A stretch of DNA of 64,000 nt, from the NCBI RefSeq assembly GCF_028550595.1, contig NZ_JAQQGN010000011.1, positions 25,830 to 89,829 on the forward strand. The letters are read 5' to 3'. The translations under genes and the position numbers were made by a program. Below the pieces are notes generated by a model that searched no databases, was not told the DNA's origin, and saw only the letters and a program-made list of their open reading frames with translations. This document shows, piece after piece, positions 1-8,656 of the stretch; within the stretch, counting starts at the first letter, position 1; the number at the start of each line of letters is the position of its first letter. The DNA is from Luteimonas sp. BLCC-B24 (GTDB lineage Bacteria; Pseudomonadota; Gammaproteobacteria; Xanthomonadales; Xanthomonadaceae).

Positions 1-113
1 CCGCGTGCGTGCGGCGGCGGATCGGCGAGTGCCGTCGTGCTCACCATGGCCAGGCCGAGGACGGCGCCGAGCAGTGCGATCGGTGTCTTGCGATGCGAGG
101 TGCCTGTGGACAT
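1..113 (-). CDS. Secreted protein, N-terminus only (cut by window edge)
   Basis: Only the first 37 codons lie in the window. The translation starts MSTGTSHRKTPIALL, continues with a hydrophobic core and ends in ALA-D, a typical Sec signal peptide with cleavage near residue 30. An AGGGAG ribosome binding site lies 5-6 bases upstream of the ATG. The mature part begins with a proline-rich stretch and runs out of the window, so the function cannot be told. The protein is exported by prediction only. Confidence 0.6.
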   Translation of the reverse strand, partial: MSTGTSHRKTPIALLGAVLGLAMVSTTALADPPPHAR

Positions 114-298
114 GGGCGCTCCCTTGAAACGAGGTCGGGGCACCCTAGCGCCGTCGCGGTGAAGACGTCTTGTAGAGCGCGGGGCCGCGCGGAAGGTGCC
201 GATCTGTGCCGTGCGCCACGCGGGCCTCCGTACCGCCGCCGGGTACGCACGCGGGTGCGGCTTGTTACAGTCGGTGACCGTTCACGATGGAGCCGACG

Positions 299-886
299 AT
301 GGCCTCGACCCGGGTTCGTGTGCTGACTGCCGGCGTGCTCGCTGCGGTCTGTGCGCCGGCGGCCGCAGGCAGCGCGGGCGATGCCGACGACTGGTGGCGC
401 GCGCTGCAGGCCTTGTGCGGCAACGCCTACGCGGGAACGCTGGTCCGCGCGCCCGAGGGCGATGACACGTTCCGCGACAGACGTGTGGTCATGCATGTGC
501 GCGACTGCAGCGAGACGCGCGTGCGGATTCCGCTGGTCGTCGGTGACGATCGCTCGCGCACCTGGGTGTTCACCCGCACGCCGGCCGGCATCGAGCTCAA
601 GCATGATCACCGGCAGGCCGACGGCACGCCTGACGCGGTCACGCTGTATGGCGGCATCACCAGCAATGCGGGCAGTGCCGACACGCAGATGTTTCCAGCC
701 GACGCGCAGACGCGCGCGGTGATCCCGGGCAGCGGCCTGCGCAGTGCGTGGCTGGTCGAGATCCACGCGGGCACGCGCTTCGTCTATGCCGCCAACCGGG
801 TGGGCACCGACCGCGGCTTCCAGGTCGATTTCGACCTCACACGACCGGTCGCGGCGCCCGAAGCGCCCTGGGGCTGGACCGACTGA
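299..886 (+). CDS. Secreted protein of unknown function
   Basis: A 195-residue protein with an N-terminal signal peptide (MASTRVRVLTAGVLAAV, then APAAAG). The ATG at 299 is chosen over an in-frame ATG at 287 because GGAG at 289-292 is correctly spaced for 299 and nothing resembling a ribosome binding site precedes 287. The mature part starts with DDWWRAL and has two cysteines close enough to form a disulfide (CGNAY and RDCSE). It is rich in charged and beta-prone segments without a motif I recognise. It stands 59 bases upstream of a histidine kinase on the same strand, which could be a transcriptional link. Function unknown. Confidence 0.7.
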   Translation: MASTRVRVLTAGVLAAVCAPAAAGSAGDADDWWRALQALCGNAYAGTLVRAPEGDDTFRDRRVVMHVRDCSETRVRIPLVVGDDRSRTWVFTRTPAGIELKHDHRQADGTPDAVTLYGGITSNAGSADTQMFPADAQTRAVIPGSGLRSAWLVEIHAGTRFVYAANRVGTDRGFQVDFDLTRPVAAPEAPWGWTD

Positions 887-945
887 GCCGGCGTGCGGGC
901 GCGGCCTGCATGCCGGAACCGACCGATCACCACGGAGGCGCATCG

Positions 946-2124
946 ATGCACCCGTCCGCTGCCAAGCTGCCACCGCATATCGAGGCCCGGCGTGTCGAAT
1001 CGCTGCACGCCTACGGCATTCTCGACACGCCGGTCGAGGCGGTCTTCGAGGACATCACCCGCATCGCGTCGGCGGTGTGCCAGACGCCGATCGCGGTGAT
1101 CACCCTGGTGGACGCCGAGCGCCAGTGGTTCAAATCCGAGGTCGGCCTCGGGGTGCGCGAGACGCCGCTCGAGACCTCGATCTGTGCGCACGCGATCCTC
1201 GAGCACGACGTCCTCGAAGTGCCCGACACCACGCGCGACGCGCGCTTCGCCTCCAACCCGCTGGTGACCGGGGATCCGCGGCTGCGCTTCTACGCCGGCG
1301 CGCTGCTGAAGACGCCGGACGGCCTGCCACTGGGCACGGTCTGCGTGCTCGACACGCGTCCGCGCAGCCTCACGTCCGGGCAGATCGACACCCTGCGCGC
1401 CTTGTCGCGCCAGGTGATGGCCCAGCTCGAACTGCGCCGGCTGCTGGCCGAGGCCCACGCCGTCAGCGAGCATCGCGCGCGGGTGCTGGCCAGTGCCGGC
1501 CACGATCTGAAGACGCCGCTGCGCGCCGCGTTGTACGCGATCAGGCGAACGCGGGTGGGCGCGAGCGACGCACAGCGGCAGACGCTCGACAGCGCCGAGC
1601 AGGAACTGACCGCCATCGACCAGACGTTCGGCGAGCTGATCGCCTCGGCGACCGGGCGCGGCGGGTTCGTGCCGCCCGCCCTGCAGGCGATCGACGTGGT
1701 GCCGGTGGTCGAACAGGTCGCGGCAGCGTGGGCGCGTGCGGCAGCGCGCAAACCGGTCGCATTCGAGCTGCGCATCGAGTCGGCGTGCCGGGCGCGCACG
1801 CATGCGGGCCTGCTCGACACGCTGCTCGGTAATCTGGTGTCGAACGCCTTCAAGTACACGCCGGCCGGCGGGCGCGTCGAACTGGTCTGCCGCCAGGTGC
1901 ACGGCCTGGCCTGCATCGACGTCGTCGACACCGGCATCGGCATGGACCCAGCGCGCGTGGAGGGTTACTTCAAGGCGTTCCAGCAGGGCGATGCGCGTTC
2001 CGAGGGACTCGGCATCGGGCTGTGGATCGTGCGCCAGACCGCGGAGGCGCTGGCGGCCGATCTGGATGTCGCCTCGGCGCTGGGCGAGGGCACGCGAATC
2101 ACGCTCCGTCTGCCGTCCGCCTGA
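946..2124 (+). CDS. GAF-domain sensor histidine kinase
   Basis: A 392-residue cytosolic sensor kinase without membrane segments. Residues ~20-160 form a GAF domain of the type found in phytochrome-like and diguanylate-cyclase sensors (ILDTP...FEDIT...WFKS...SICAHAIL...RFYAGALL). The phosphoacceptor motif GHDLKTPLRAA has His186. The ATPase domain follows with N-box NLVSNAFKY, G1 box DTGIGMD and G2 box GLGIGLWI, ending at residue ~390. CACGGAGG lies just upstream of the chosen ATG. No response regulator is adjacent; the OmpR-type regulator at 5802-6512 is 3.7 kb away on the other strand, so partnership is only a possibility. Its last 26 bases overlap the tail of the convergent gene at 2099. Confidence 0.88.
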   Translation: MHPSAAKLPPHIEARRVESLHAYGILDTPVEAVFEDITRIASAVCQTPIAVITLVDAERQWFKSEVGLGVRETPLETSICAHAILEHDVLEVPDTTRDARFASNPLVTGDPRLRFYAGALLKTPDGLPLGTVCVLDTRPRSLTSGQIDTLRALSRQVMAQLELRRLLAEAHAVSEHRARVLASAGHDLKTPLRAALYAIRRTRVGASDAQRQTLDSAEQELTAIDQTFGELIASATGRGGFVPPALQAIDVVPVVEQVAAAWARAAARKPVAFELRIESACRARTHAGLLDTLLGNLVSNAFKYTPAGGRVELVCRQVHGLACIDVVDTGIGMDPARVEGYFKAFQQGDARSEGLGIGLWIVRQTAEALAADLDVASALGEGTRITLRLPSA

Positions 2125-2596
2125 TCGTCTCGCGCGCACCCGTCCGGCGGTGCGGGCGGGTCCAGTGTGCGAACAGACCGCCGCCGAGCGCGCTTCCGGC
2201 CGCGATCGCCAGCAGCCCGACGAGCCCGCGGGTCGCGTCGATCAGCACCGGCATCGGCGCGACCGCGTCGGTGAGGCGGATCGCCGCGACCAGACCGACC
2301 CCGGCCGCCAGCGCGTACAGCGGCGTGCGCAGCCGCGGCCGGCGCCGCCCCAGCCACGCCGCGACGGGAAGCGCGGGCAGCCAGGCCGCGGCCACGAGGC
2401 CGAGCTGCACCGGCCCGTAGCCCACCAGATCCTGCAGCGAGGTCGTCCAGCGGACCCGCACCGGCACGTCGACGAAGGGCGCGAGCGCCTGCAGGTTGAA
2501 CTGGGTCTGCACCAGTGCCCCCCAGGCGGCGGCGATCAGCAGGGCCGCCGCGAGGGTGACGAGCCGGCGCGTCCAGGACGGGCGGCGATCGGTCAT
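2099..2596 (-). CDS. Small integral membrane protein, unknown function
   Basis: A 165-residue protein with about four predicted transmembrane helices (residues ~10-27, 60-78, 90-108, 125-145), a basic N-terminus (MTDRRPSWTRR) and a basic C-terminal tail, so probably inner membrane. No known motif was recognised. The ATG at 2596 fits a membrane protein starting with a short positive segment, but no clear ribosome binding site precedes it, and the frame stays open upstream. Its 3' end overlaps the 3' end of the histidine kinase gene tail-to-tail by 26 bases. It is divergent from the PQQ dehydrogenase gene, with a short shared upstream region. Confidence 0.6.
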   Translation of the reverse strand: MTDRRPSWTRRLVTLAAALLIAAAWGALVQTQFNLQALAPFVDVPVRVRWTTSLQDLVGYGPVQLGLVAAAWLPALPVAAWLGRRRPRLRTPLYALAAGVGLVAAIRLTDAVAPMPVLIDATRGLVGLLAIAAGSALGGGLFAHWTRPHRRTGARETIRRTADGA

Positions 2597-2662
2597 ACGA
2601 AGGGTTCGGGCATCATCATGCGGACGATGATGCCGCAGCCGCGGCGCCCATGTGGAGTGAAC

Positions 2663-3817
2663 GTGCCGGTATCCAATGTGCCGTTTCCGTCGGGCCGGGT
2701 GGCCCATCTGCGTGCCCGCGTGTCGGCTGCCGTGCTCGGCCTGCTGTGCGTTGCCGGCGCGGGCGCGGCGGACTACCGCATCGACACCGTCGCCGAAGGC
2801 CTCGAGCACCCCTGGGCGCTCGCCTTCCTGCCCGACGGGCGGATGCTGGTGACCGAGCGGCCGGGGCGGCTGCGCGTGATCGAGCGACGGGCCGACGGCG
2901 GCTTCGCGTTGCGTGCCGCGCCGCTGGCCGGCGTGCCGCCGGTCTTCGCCAGCGGGCAGGCGGGCCTGTTCGACGTGCTGGTGGATCCGGCCTTCGCGCA
3001 GACGGGGCGCCTCTATCTGTCGTTCGCCCACGGCACGGCGCGCGCCAACCATCTGCGCGTCGTGCACGCGCGCCTGGGGCGCGGCGGCCTGGAGGCGGTG
3101 ACCCCGATCCTGACCACGCAACCGGCGAAGACCCACGCCCAGCATTTCGGTGGTCGCATGGCCTGGCACGCCGACGGCACGCTGGTGGTCGGCGTGGGCG
3201 ACGGCAACCTGGAGCGCACCGATGCGCTGCGCCTGCACACCCATCTGGGCAAGCACCTGCGTATCGACCGCGATGGCGGCATACCGGCCGACAATCCCTT
3301 CGTCGCCCGTGCCGGTGCGCGGCCCGAGATCCTCAGCATCGGCCATCGCAATCCGCAAGGGCTGGTGCGCGTGGGCGATGCGCTCTATGCGCACGAGCAC
3401 GGCGCGAAGGGCGGCGACGAGCTCAACCGCCTCGAGGCGGGCGCGAATTACGGCTGGCCGATCACCACCGACGGCGTCGACTACACCGGGGCACGGGTCA
3501 CGCCGTACACGCGCTGGCCCGGCGTCACGCCGCCGCTGACGCACTGGACGCCGTCGATCGCGCCGGCCGGCATGGCCTGGTATGACGGCGCGCTGTTTCC
3601 CGCCTGGCGCGGCAGCCTGTTCGTCGCCGCGCTGGTCGAACGCAGCGTGCGCCGGGTGCCGATGACGGGCGGCACGCCGGGGCCGCAGGAGGTGCTGTTC
3701 ACCGAACTCGGCGAGCGCATCCGCGACGTGCGCAGCGGCCCGGAGGGTGCGCTGTATCTGCTCACCGACAGCGCGCAGGGGCGCGTGTTGCGCGTGGTGC
3801 CTGCGTCCGCCGACTGA
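2663..3817 (+). CDS. PQQ-dependent sugar dehydrogenase (aldose dehydrogenase type), secreted
   Basis: Periplasmic soluble sugar dehydrogenase of the YliI/Asd (GSDH) family: a six-bladed beta-propeller that oxidises aldoses with PQQ and calcium. Family marks include [20 protein letters not shown] near the mature N-terminus, GNL.R.D after GGRMAWHADGTL, SIGHRNPQGL, EHGAKGGDELN and GANYGWP. A signal peptide (SAAVLGLLCVAGAGAA) is present. I chose GTG at 2663 because GGAG at 2654-2657 is well placed; an ATG at 2618 would add 15 residues. A second member, a lipoprotein, is at 13314-14501. No PQQ synthesis gene is in the window, so the cofactor would be made elsewhere or taken up. Confidence 0.88.
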   Translation: MPVSNVPFPSGRVAHLRARVSAAVLGLLCVAGAGAADYRIDTVAEGLEHPWALAFLPDGRMLVTERPGRLRVIERRADGGFALRAAPLAGVPPVFASGQAGLFDVLVDPAFAQTGRLYLSFAHGTARANHLRVVHARLGRGGLEAVTPILTTQPAKTHAQHFGGRMAWHADGTLVVGVGDGNLERTDALRLHTHLGKHLRIDRDGGIPADNPFVARAGARPEILSIGHRNPQGLVRVGDALYAHEHGAKGGDELNRLEAGANYGWPITTDGVDYTGARVTPYTRWPGVTPPLTHWTPSIAPAGMAWYDGALFPAWRGSLFVAALVERSVRRVPMTGGTPGPQEVLFTELGERIRDVRSGPEGALYLLTDSAQGRVLRVVPASAD

Positions 3818-3933
3818 CACGCACACCACGACCGCCGCCCACGCTGCGCCATGCGCGCAGCGTGCCGGCAGGTGCTTCCACCGGCGCGACCCACTTCACC
3901 CTGCCGTGCGTGCGGGTTGGCGAAAGTCCGCGC

Positions 3934-4191
3934 ATGACGAATGCGCCCCGTCTCTATCTGGTCCACGTCGAGATCGACGGCGCGCTCGATGCGTCGCTCG
4001 CTCCCGACAGCGTGCAGCTGGCGCCCGGCCTGCATCTGGTCGAAACCCACGCCACACGTTCCCAGCTCTATCACCGGATCAAGCGCCGGCATGCCCCGGA
4101 TCGCCTGCTGGTGGCAGCGCTGACGGAACCGCCGAAGTTCATGGGCATGGCGCCGGGCACGTTGCGCTGGCTGCGTGCGCGCCGTGATTAG
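3934..4191 (+). CDS. Small conserved-looking protein, unknown function
   Basis: An 85-residue soluble protein starting MTNAPRLYLVHVEIDG. Codon use is like its neighbours and the composition is mixed (hydrophobic beta segment, then a basic helix SQLYHRIKRRH and a C-terminal PPKFMGMAPGTLRWL). No signal peptide or membrane segment. An in-frame ATG at 3862 exists, but the upstream 24 residues look like non-coding sequence. It lies between the PQQ dehydrogenase and the glycosidase genes, all on the plus strand. Function unknown. Confidence 0.55.
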   Translation: MTNAPRLYLVHVEIDGALDASLAPDSVQLAPGLHLVETHATRSQLYHRIKRRHAPDRLLVAALTEPPKFMGMAPGTLRWLRARRD

Positions 4192-4311
4192 GGCCTGGCC
4201 GCGCCCTTACGCCGGTGGCTCGACGGCGGCGCCGGGCATGCGGTCGCGTTGCCCGCGCTTGCCCGCCTGATCGCCATGCGATCATCGATCGCGTCCTGAT
4301 GGAGCCCGTCC

Positions 4312-5643
4312 ATGCGTATCACTTCGTATGTCCTCGCGTTGCTGTGCAGCGCGGCCGTGACCGCGCCGGTGCGGGCCGCCCCGGACAGTCCTGTCGGCGT
4401 CGGCCCTGCGCAGGTGCGCGTGGTGCAGGACGCGGGCGTCTGGCAGTTGACGGTGGACGGCGCGCCGTTCCGTGTACGCGGCGCGGGCCTCTCGGGCGGC
4501 GACATCGACGCGCTGGCGCAGCGCGGTGGCAATGCCTTCCGCACCTGGAGCACCGGGCTCGATCGCGCGCGGGTCACGGCGATGCTCGACCGCGCGCATC
4601 GCAATGGCCTGCGCGTCGCGATGGGCCTGGAGGTGGGCAAGGAGCGTCACGGGTTCGACTACGACGATGCGGACGCGGTCGCCGCGCAGCTGGCGCGCAT
4701 TCGCGAGGAAGTCACGGCCTACCGCGCGCATCCGGCCGTGCTGATGTGGCTGGTCGGCAACGAGCTCAACCTCGAGGCGCGCAACCCCAAGGTGTGGGAC
4801 GCCGTGAACGCGATCGCCGAGGCGATTCACGCGATCGATCCCGATCATCCGGTGATGACGCCGCTGGCAGGCTTCGATGCTGCGCTGATCGCGGAACTGA
4901 AGGCCCGTGCGCCGGCGCTGGATCTGATCGGCGTGCAGCTCTACGGCGACATCGAGGGCGTGCAGACGCGGCTGCGCGATGCGGGCTGGACCGGCGCCTA
5001 CATCGTGACCGAATGGGGCCCGACCGGCCATTGGGAAAGCCCGGAAACCGCGTGGGGCGCGCCGATCGAGGACGACGCCACGCGGAAGGCGGCCTTGCTG
5101 GCCGAGCGCTACGCCCGTGACATCGACAGCGATCGCACCCAGGGCCTCGGCTCGTTCGTGTTCCTGTGGGGTCAGAAGCAGGAGCGCACGCCGACCTGGT
5201 ACGGCCTGTTCCTGGCCAGCGGAGAGTCGACACCCGGCGTCGATACGATGCAGCGGCTGTGGACGGGCGCCTGGCCGGCGAATCGCGCGCCCGCCATCAC
5301 GCCGCTGCGCATCGACGGGCGCACGGCGCTCGACAGCGTGACGCTGGCGCCGGGGACGGAGCACACCGCGACGGTGGACGCACACGATGCCGATGGCGAC
5401 ACGCTGACCTATCGCTGGGTGGTGCGCGAGGAAAGCACGGCCACCACGATCGGCGGGGATCCCGAGTCGCTGCCGGCCGCGGTGGAACTGCGTATCGCAG
5501 ACGCCGGCACCACCGGCACGCTGCGCTTCACCGCGCCGGCGGCGCCGGGGCACTACCGGCTCTTCGTCGAAGTGCACGACGGCCAGGGGCATGCGGCCTA
5601 CGCCAATCTCCCGTTCCGCGTGGCCGGAGCGGCGCAGGACTGA
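4312..5643 (+). CDS. Secreted GH2/GH5-like TIM-barrel glycoside hydrolase with C-terminal Ig-like domain
   Basis: A 443-residue exported protein with signal peptide (MRITSYVLALLCSAAVTAP). Residues ~40-325 are a TIM barrel of the GH2 C-terminal/GH5 clan: RGAGLSGGDIDAL, a helix-strand series, the acid/base motif WLVGNELN with Glu151 and a probable nucleophile in TEWGPTGHW with Glu234. Residues ~335-440 resemble a cadherin/Ig-type beta sandwich with DAHDADGDTLTYRW, typical of calcium-binding or substrate-presenting modules in secreted hydrolases. GGAG sits 10 bases before the ATG. Substrate cannot be told; a beta-glycan or beta-glucuronide is plausible from the clan. The two Glu roles are inferred from motif order. 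Confidence 0.78.
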   Translation: MRITSYVLALLCSAAVTAPVRAAPDSPVGVGPAQVRVVQDAGVWQLTVDGAPFRVRGAGLSGGDIDALAQRGGNAFRTWSTGLDRARVTAMLDRAHRNGLRVAMGLEVGKERHGFDYDDADAVAAQLARIREEVTAYRAHPAVLMWLVGNELNLEARNPKVWDAVNAIAEAIHAIDPDHPVMTPLAGFDAALIAELKARAPALDLIGVQLYGDIEGVQTRLRDAGWTGAYIVTEWGPTGHWESPETAWGAPIEDDATRKAALLAERYARDIDSDRTQGLGSFVFLWGQKQERTPTWYGLFLASGESTPGVDTMQRLWTGAWPANRAPAITPLRIDGRTALDSVTLAPGTEHTATVDAHDADGDTLTYRWVVREESTATTIGGDPESLPAAVELRIADAGTTGTLRFTAPAAPGHYRLFVEVHDGQGHAAYANLPFRVAGAAQD

Positions 5644-5736
5644 GCACGGGACAGGCACGTGCGCGCACGGCGCCGGGAGTCTCCGCCCGTACTCCGAACA
5701 TCGGCCTGGCAGTGGGGGCCCGTGATCCGCACACCA

Positions 5737-5770
5737 AAACGCCGCGCGGTCTTGCGGCCGCGCGGCGTTT
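5737..5770. terminator. Bidirectional rho-independent terminator
   Basis: A perfect 13-bp stem (5737-5749 with 5758-5770) and an 8-base loop lie between the convergent ends of the glycosidase gene and the response regulator gene. The stem carries TTT on its 3' side on either strand, with one further T on the minus strand, so it could stop transcription from both sides. Confidence 0.75.
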
Positions 5771-5801
5771 CGGGTGGCATCGGGCCGCGTCGAGCGTGGC
5801 C

Positions 5802-6512
5802 TCAGGCGACGGCGCGACTCAGATCGGCCACGCGGTAGCCGGCGCCGGTGATCGTATGCAGCAGCTGCACGTCCTGGTCGCGGTCGATGGCCTTGCGCAG
5901 GTTGTACAGATGGCTGCGCAGCGTGTCGGAGTCGGGCAGGCTGAGGCCCCAGATCTCCTGCTCGATCTCGCGGCGGGTGACCACGCGCGGCGCCTCGCGC
6001 ATCAGGATCGTCAGGATCTTCATCGCGATCGGCGCCAGATTGAGTTCCTTGTCGCCGCGACGCACGCGCAGCGACACCGGGTCCAGCCACAGGTCGCCGA
6101 CTTCGAGCACCGCAGCGCCGACCTCGCGGCGATCGCGGCGGATCAGGGCGCGGATGCGCGCCTCGAGTTCCTTGATGTCGAAGGGCTTGGTGAGATAGTC
6201 GTCGGCACCCGCTTCCAGGCCCTCGATCTTCTCTTCCAGGGAATCGCGCGCGGTCAGCATCAGGATCGGCGTCGAATTCCGCCCGTCGGCGCGCAGTCGG
6301 CGGCAGACCTCGAGGCCGCCGAGGCGCGGCAGCATGAGATCCAGCACGATCACGTCGAAGGGATTCTCCGACGCGAGGTTGTAGGCATCGATGCCGTCGG
6401 CTGCATAGTCGACCTCGAAGCCGCGGCTTTCGAGGAACTCACCGACCGGCTCGGAAATATTGCGGTTGTCCTCGACGAGCAGGACCAGACCACCCGGGCT
6501 GTGATGCGCCAT
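5802..6512 (-). CDS. OmpR/PhoB-family response regulator
   Basis: A 236-residue two-component regulator. The receiver domain covers residues ~9-120, with acidic pocket VEDN, phosphoacceptor Asp58 in VLDLMLP, the conserved Thr/Ala pair near residue 87 and Lys109 in LTKPFD. The winged-helix DNA-binding domain (~130-232) has the family's LNLAPIAMKILTILM recognition-region start and the final GAGYRV signature. No kinase gene adjoins it, so it is an orphan here. It is divergent from the DUF6122-like membrane gene, with 174 bases between the starts. The likely role is transcriptional control of an envelope or stress response; targets are unknown. Confidence 0.9.
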   Translation of the reverse strand: MAHHSPGGLVLLVEDNRNISEPVGEFLESRGFEVDYAADGIDAYNLASENPFDVIVLDLMLPRLGGLEVCRRLRADGRNSTPILMLTARDSLEEKIEGLEAGADDYLTKPFDIKELEARIRALIRRDRREVGAAVLEVGDLWLDPVSLRVRRGDKELNLAPIAMKILTILMREAPRVVTRREIEQEIWGLSLPDSDTLRSHLYNLRKAIDRDQDVQLLHTITGAGYRVADLSRAVA

Positions 6513-6686
6513 TTCCAACCACTCCGACTGCAGATTAAGGTTCGCGAAATTCGCATCACGCCGGTGCAGGCGCGGTGAAAGCGTACGGGCGGCCTCTGCA
6601 ACTTCCGCAGGCGCCGCCTGCGCCGGCCCGGGCCGCCTGGATCGGGACGCGACGGTATCCTGCGCCGCCCGACTTGGTCTGGCTCG

Positions 6687-7010
6687 ATGGGTACGCGCGC
6701 CATCCTCCATCTGATCCTGCACGCCGCGGTGCCGGCGCTCATCGCCTGGGTGTTCTTCCGCGAGCGCTTCCTGCGTGCATGGGCACTGATGCTGCTGGGC
6801 TGGATCATCGACATCGACCATCTGCTGGCCGACCCGGTCTATGCCCCGGGGCGCTGCAGCATCGGCTTCCATCCCCTGCACACGGCGCCGGCCATCGCGG
6901 TCTACACGGCGTTGCTGCTGCCCCGGCGCACCCGTCTGTTCGGCATCGGGCTGCTGGTGCACATCGCACTGGATGCGATCGACTGCGTGTGGATGCACTA
7001 CGCCGGTTGA
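6687..7010 (+). CDS. DUF6122-like membrane protein
   Basis: A 107-residue inner-membrane protein with three to four hydrophobic helices. The segment DIDHLLADPVYAPGR followed by CSIGFHPLHT matches the conserved core I recall for the DUF6122 family, whose Asp/His pattern resembles YdjM-type membrane-bound metal-dependent hydrolases. A second His/Asp set is in LVHIALDAIDC. Activity is unproved; metal binding by the D-x-D-H and H-P-L-H motifs is an inference. An inverted repeat (7005-7013 with 7035-7043) overlaps the stop codon and could act as a weak terminator. Confidence 0.75.
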   Translation: MGTRAILHLILHAAVPALIAWVFFRERFLRAWALMLLGWIIDIDHLLADPVYAPGRCSIGFHPLHTAPAIAVYTALLLPRRTRLFGIGLLVHIALDAIDCVWMHYAG

Positions 7011-7091
7011 ATCCGTGGCGGCCAGGCCAGCGGCGATTCAACCGCCGGCTGCTAGCGTGGGGGTCCGCCGAGTCCGGTCCGGAGCTGTCCG

Positions 7092-7637
7092 ATGCGTCGA
7101 GTGCACCTGGTGTGGATGTCCCTGCTGCTGCCGGTAGGCGTGTGGGCGCAGGACCGCGACGTGGATCTGAGTCCGCCGACACCCGCGATGTTCACCGGGC
7201 CCGGTGCCTTCGGCGACGGCGAATACACCGGCCCGAGGACCGCACGCCCACCGGCGCGCGCGCTGCGCACCGTCCGCGGTGGTGCGGGCGGGTGCCCGAC
7301 GGCGCCCGACGGGAGCGCGCGCGCCGTGACCGGCAGCGTGACCGCCGGCATCGGGCATTCATCGCGTAGCGGCACCAGCCACTACAACGCAGCCGATCTC
7401 AACCTGTGCACGGAGCGCGTCACCGCCAGCGGTGATGTGGGCACCACGAATCTGCATCTGAGCGTCGGTCGCTTCGACGTGCCGGGCGCTTACTGGCCGG
7501 GCGGCCTGTATGGTGGTCCGGGCGTGTATGGCCCCGGAGCGTACGGACGCGGGTATGGATGGGGCGCGCCGTTCGGCGCCGGAGTGGCCCCGGTGCGTCA
7601 CGAGTCCTGGACCGAAGGTCGACGTCCCTGGCGCTGA
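7092..7637 (+). CDS. Secreted glycine-rich protein, unknown function
   Basis: A 181-residue protein with a signal peptide (MRRVHLVWMSLLLPVGVWAQ) and a mature part of low complexity. Residues ~135-165 are a Gly/Tyr/Pro-rich tract (GGLYGGPGVYGPGAYGRG) like those of cell-surface or matrix proteins. Two cysteines (GGCPTAP and NLCTER) could form a disulfide. No enzymatic motif is visible. Such proteins are common and fast evolving in this family of bacteria; the role is unknown. Confidence 0.6.
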   Translation: MRRVHLVWMSLLLPVGVWAQDRDVDLSPPTPAMFTGPGAFGDGEYTGPRTARPPARALRTVRGGAGGCPTAPDGSARAVTGSVTAGIGHSSRSGTSHYNAADLNLCTERVTASGDVGTTNLHLSVGRFDVPGAYWPGGLYGGPGVYGPGAYGRGYGWGAPFGAGVAPVRHESWTEGRRPWR

Positions 7638-7775
7638 GTGCGCCGTTCAGCCCCGCGCCGCGACACGCACGCGCTGCGCCCGTAACCCGCGTCCGCATTG
7701 CACTGCGCTCACATGCGCCTGCCTAGAGTTTTCCGGTGCCTTTCCGGTACCAACGCAGGCAAGTGGAGAACGTGT

Positions 7776-8174
7776 ATGACGATGAAGATTCCGCAGGGTG
7801 CACTGGTGGTCGTGGCCAATGGCGGCGCGGCCCGCGTGTTCAGCAACGTCGGTGACGAGCGGTCGCTGAGCCTGAAACAGGAAGCCCTGCTGGAGGGCAT
7901 GAATCTCGACGACGACGGCCCCGCGGGCGCGATGCCGGCCGAATCGAGCGCCTCGCAGCTCGACGAAGCGACGTTCGCCAAGCAGTTGGCGCAGGGCCTC
8001 AACGAGGGCGCGTTGAAGAACCGCTACGCGCATCTGGTGCTGATCGCCGATCCTCAGACGCTCGGCCGGGTACGTCCGCTGCTGCACAAGGAGACCACGC
8101 AGCGGCTGCTGGGCGATCTGGCCAAGGATTTCACCAACGCACCGCTCGAGACCATCGAGCGCGCGCTGTCCTGA
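7776..8174 (+). CDS. Host-attachment family protein (PF10116 type)
   Basis: A 132-residue cytosolic protein. The opening ALVVVANGGAARVFSN is the hallmark beta-strand/helix of the family named after an Agrobacterium protein linked to plant attachment. An acidic linker and a C-terminal part with LVLIADPQTLGRVRPLL and the catalytic-looking HKETTQRL and GDLAKDF segments follow, also shared with eRF1-like and Rossmann-type ribosome-associated proteins. GTGGAG lies upstream of the ATG. The name does not prove a role in attachment. The gene ends one base before the next ATG, so it is probably co-translated with the thioredoxin-like gene. Confidence 0.8.
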   Translation: MTMKIPQGALVVVANGGAARVFSNVGDERSLSLKQEALLEGMNLDDDGPAGAMPAESSASQLDEATFAKQLAQGLNEGALKNRYAHLVLIADPQTLGRVRPLLHKETTQRLLGDLAKDFTNAPLETIERALS

Positions 8175-8175
8175 C

Positions 8176-8511
8176 ATGACACGCGTCGACCCCTATTCGA
8201 AGCAGGCCCCGGATCGCGTCGAGGTCGACGCGATGCCGGGTATCGTCGCGCTCGAGTTCGGCACCGACTGGTGCGGGTTTTGCCAGGCCGCACAGGCCGT
8301 TCTGCAGCCGGCGCTGGCGGCGCGCGCGGACGTGCGGCATCTGCGTATCGAGGACGGCCCGGGCCGCCCGCTCGGGCGCAGTTTCAAGGTGAAGCTGTGG
8401 CCGACGCTGGTGGTACTGCGCGACGGCGTGGAAGTCTCGCGTCGGGTGCGACCCGGTTCACGCGAGGAGGTGGAGGCCGCGCTCGAGGCCGCGGGGCCGG
8501 GCATGCCCTAG
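8176..8511 (+). CDS. Thioredoxin-like protein, cytosolic
   Basis: A 111-residue thioredoxin-fold protein with active site WCGFC (Cys33 and Cys36), the cis-proline region KLWPTLVVLRDG and the C-terminal helix. Phe in the CXXC motif (CGFC) is unlike the CGPC of TrxA, which suggests a specialised reductase. No signal peptide. The start ATG follows the stop of the upstream gene by a single base, so the two are likely an operon. The partner is unknown. Confidence 0.85.
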   Translation: MTRVDPYSKQAPDRVEVDAMPGIVALEFGTDWCGFCQAAQAVLQPALAARADVRHLRIEDGPGRPLGRSFKVKLWPTLVVLRDGVEVSRRVRPGSREEVEAALEAAGPGMP

Positions 8512-8656
8512 CGGCGCGAGGCGCGCCCGGCCCCGGTCTTCGTGGCCTGCGTTTGCACCTTGTGCATGCGCCGCGCGCGCCGCGGGGACGCCCTCTTCAT
8601 CGCACCCGGTAGACCATGCACGCGCACGGTCCGCGTGCAGCCGTCCCGGATGTCCC

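Noticed and set aside
784..2139. A 450-codon ORF antisense to the GAF histidine kinase
   Set aside because: Opposite-strand shadow of a real gene in GC-rich DNA, with His/Arg-rich composition and no motif.
5166..6578. 470-codon ORF on the plus strand over the glycosidase end and response regulator
   Set aside because: Antisense to a well-supported response regulator; no family features.
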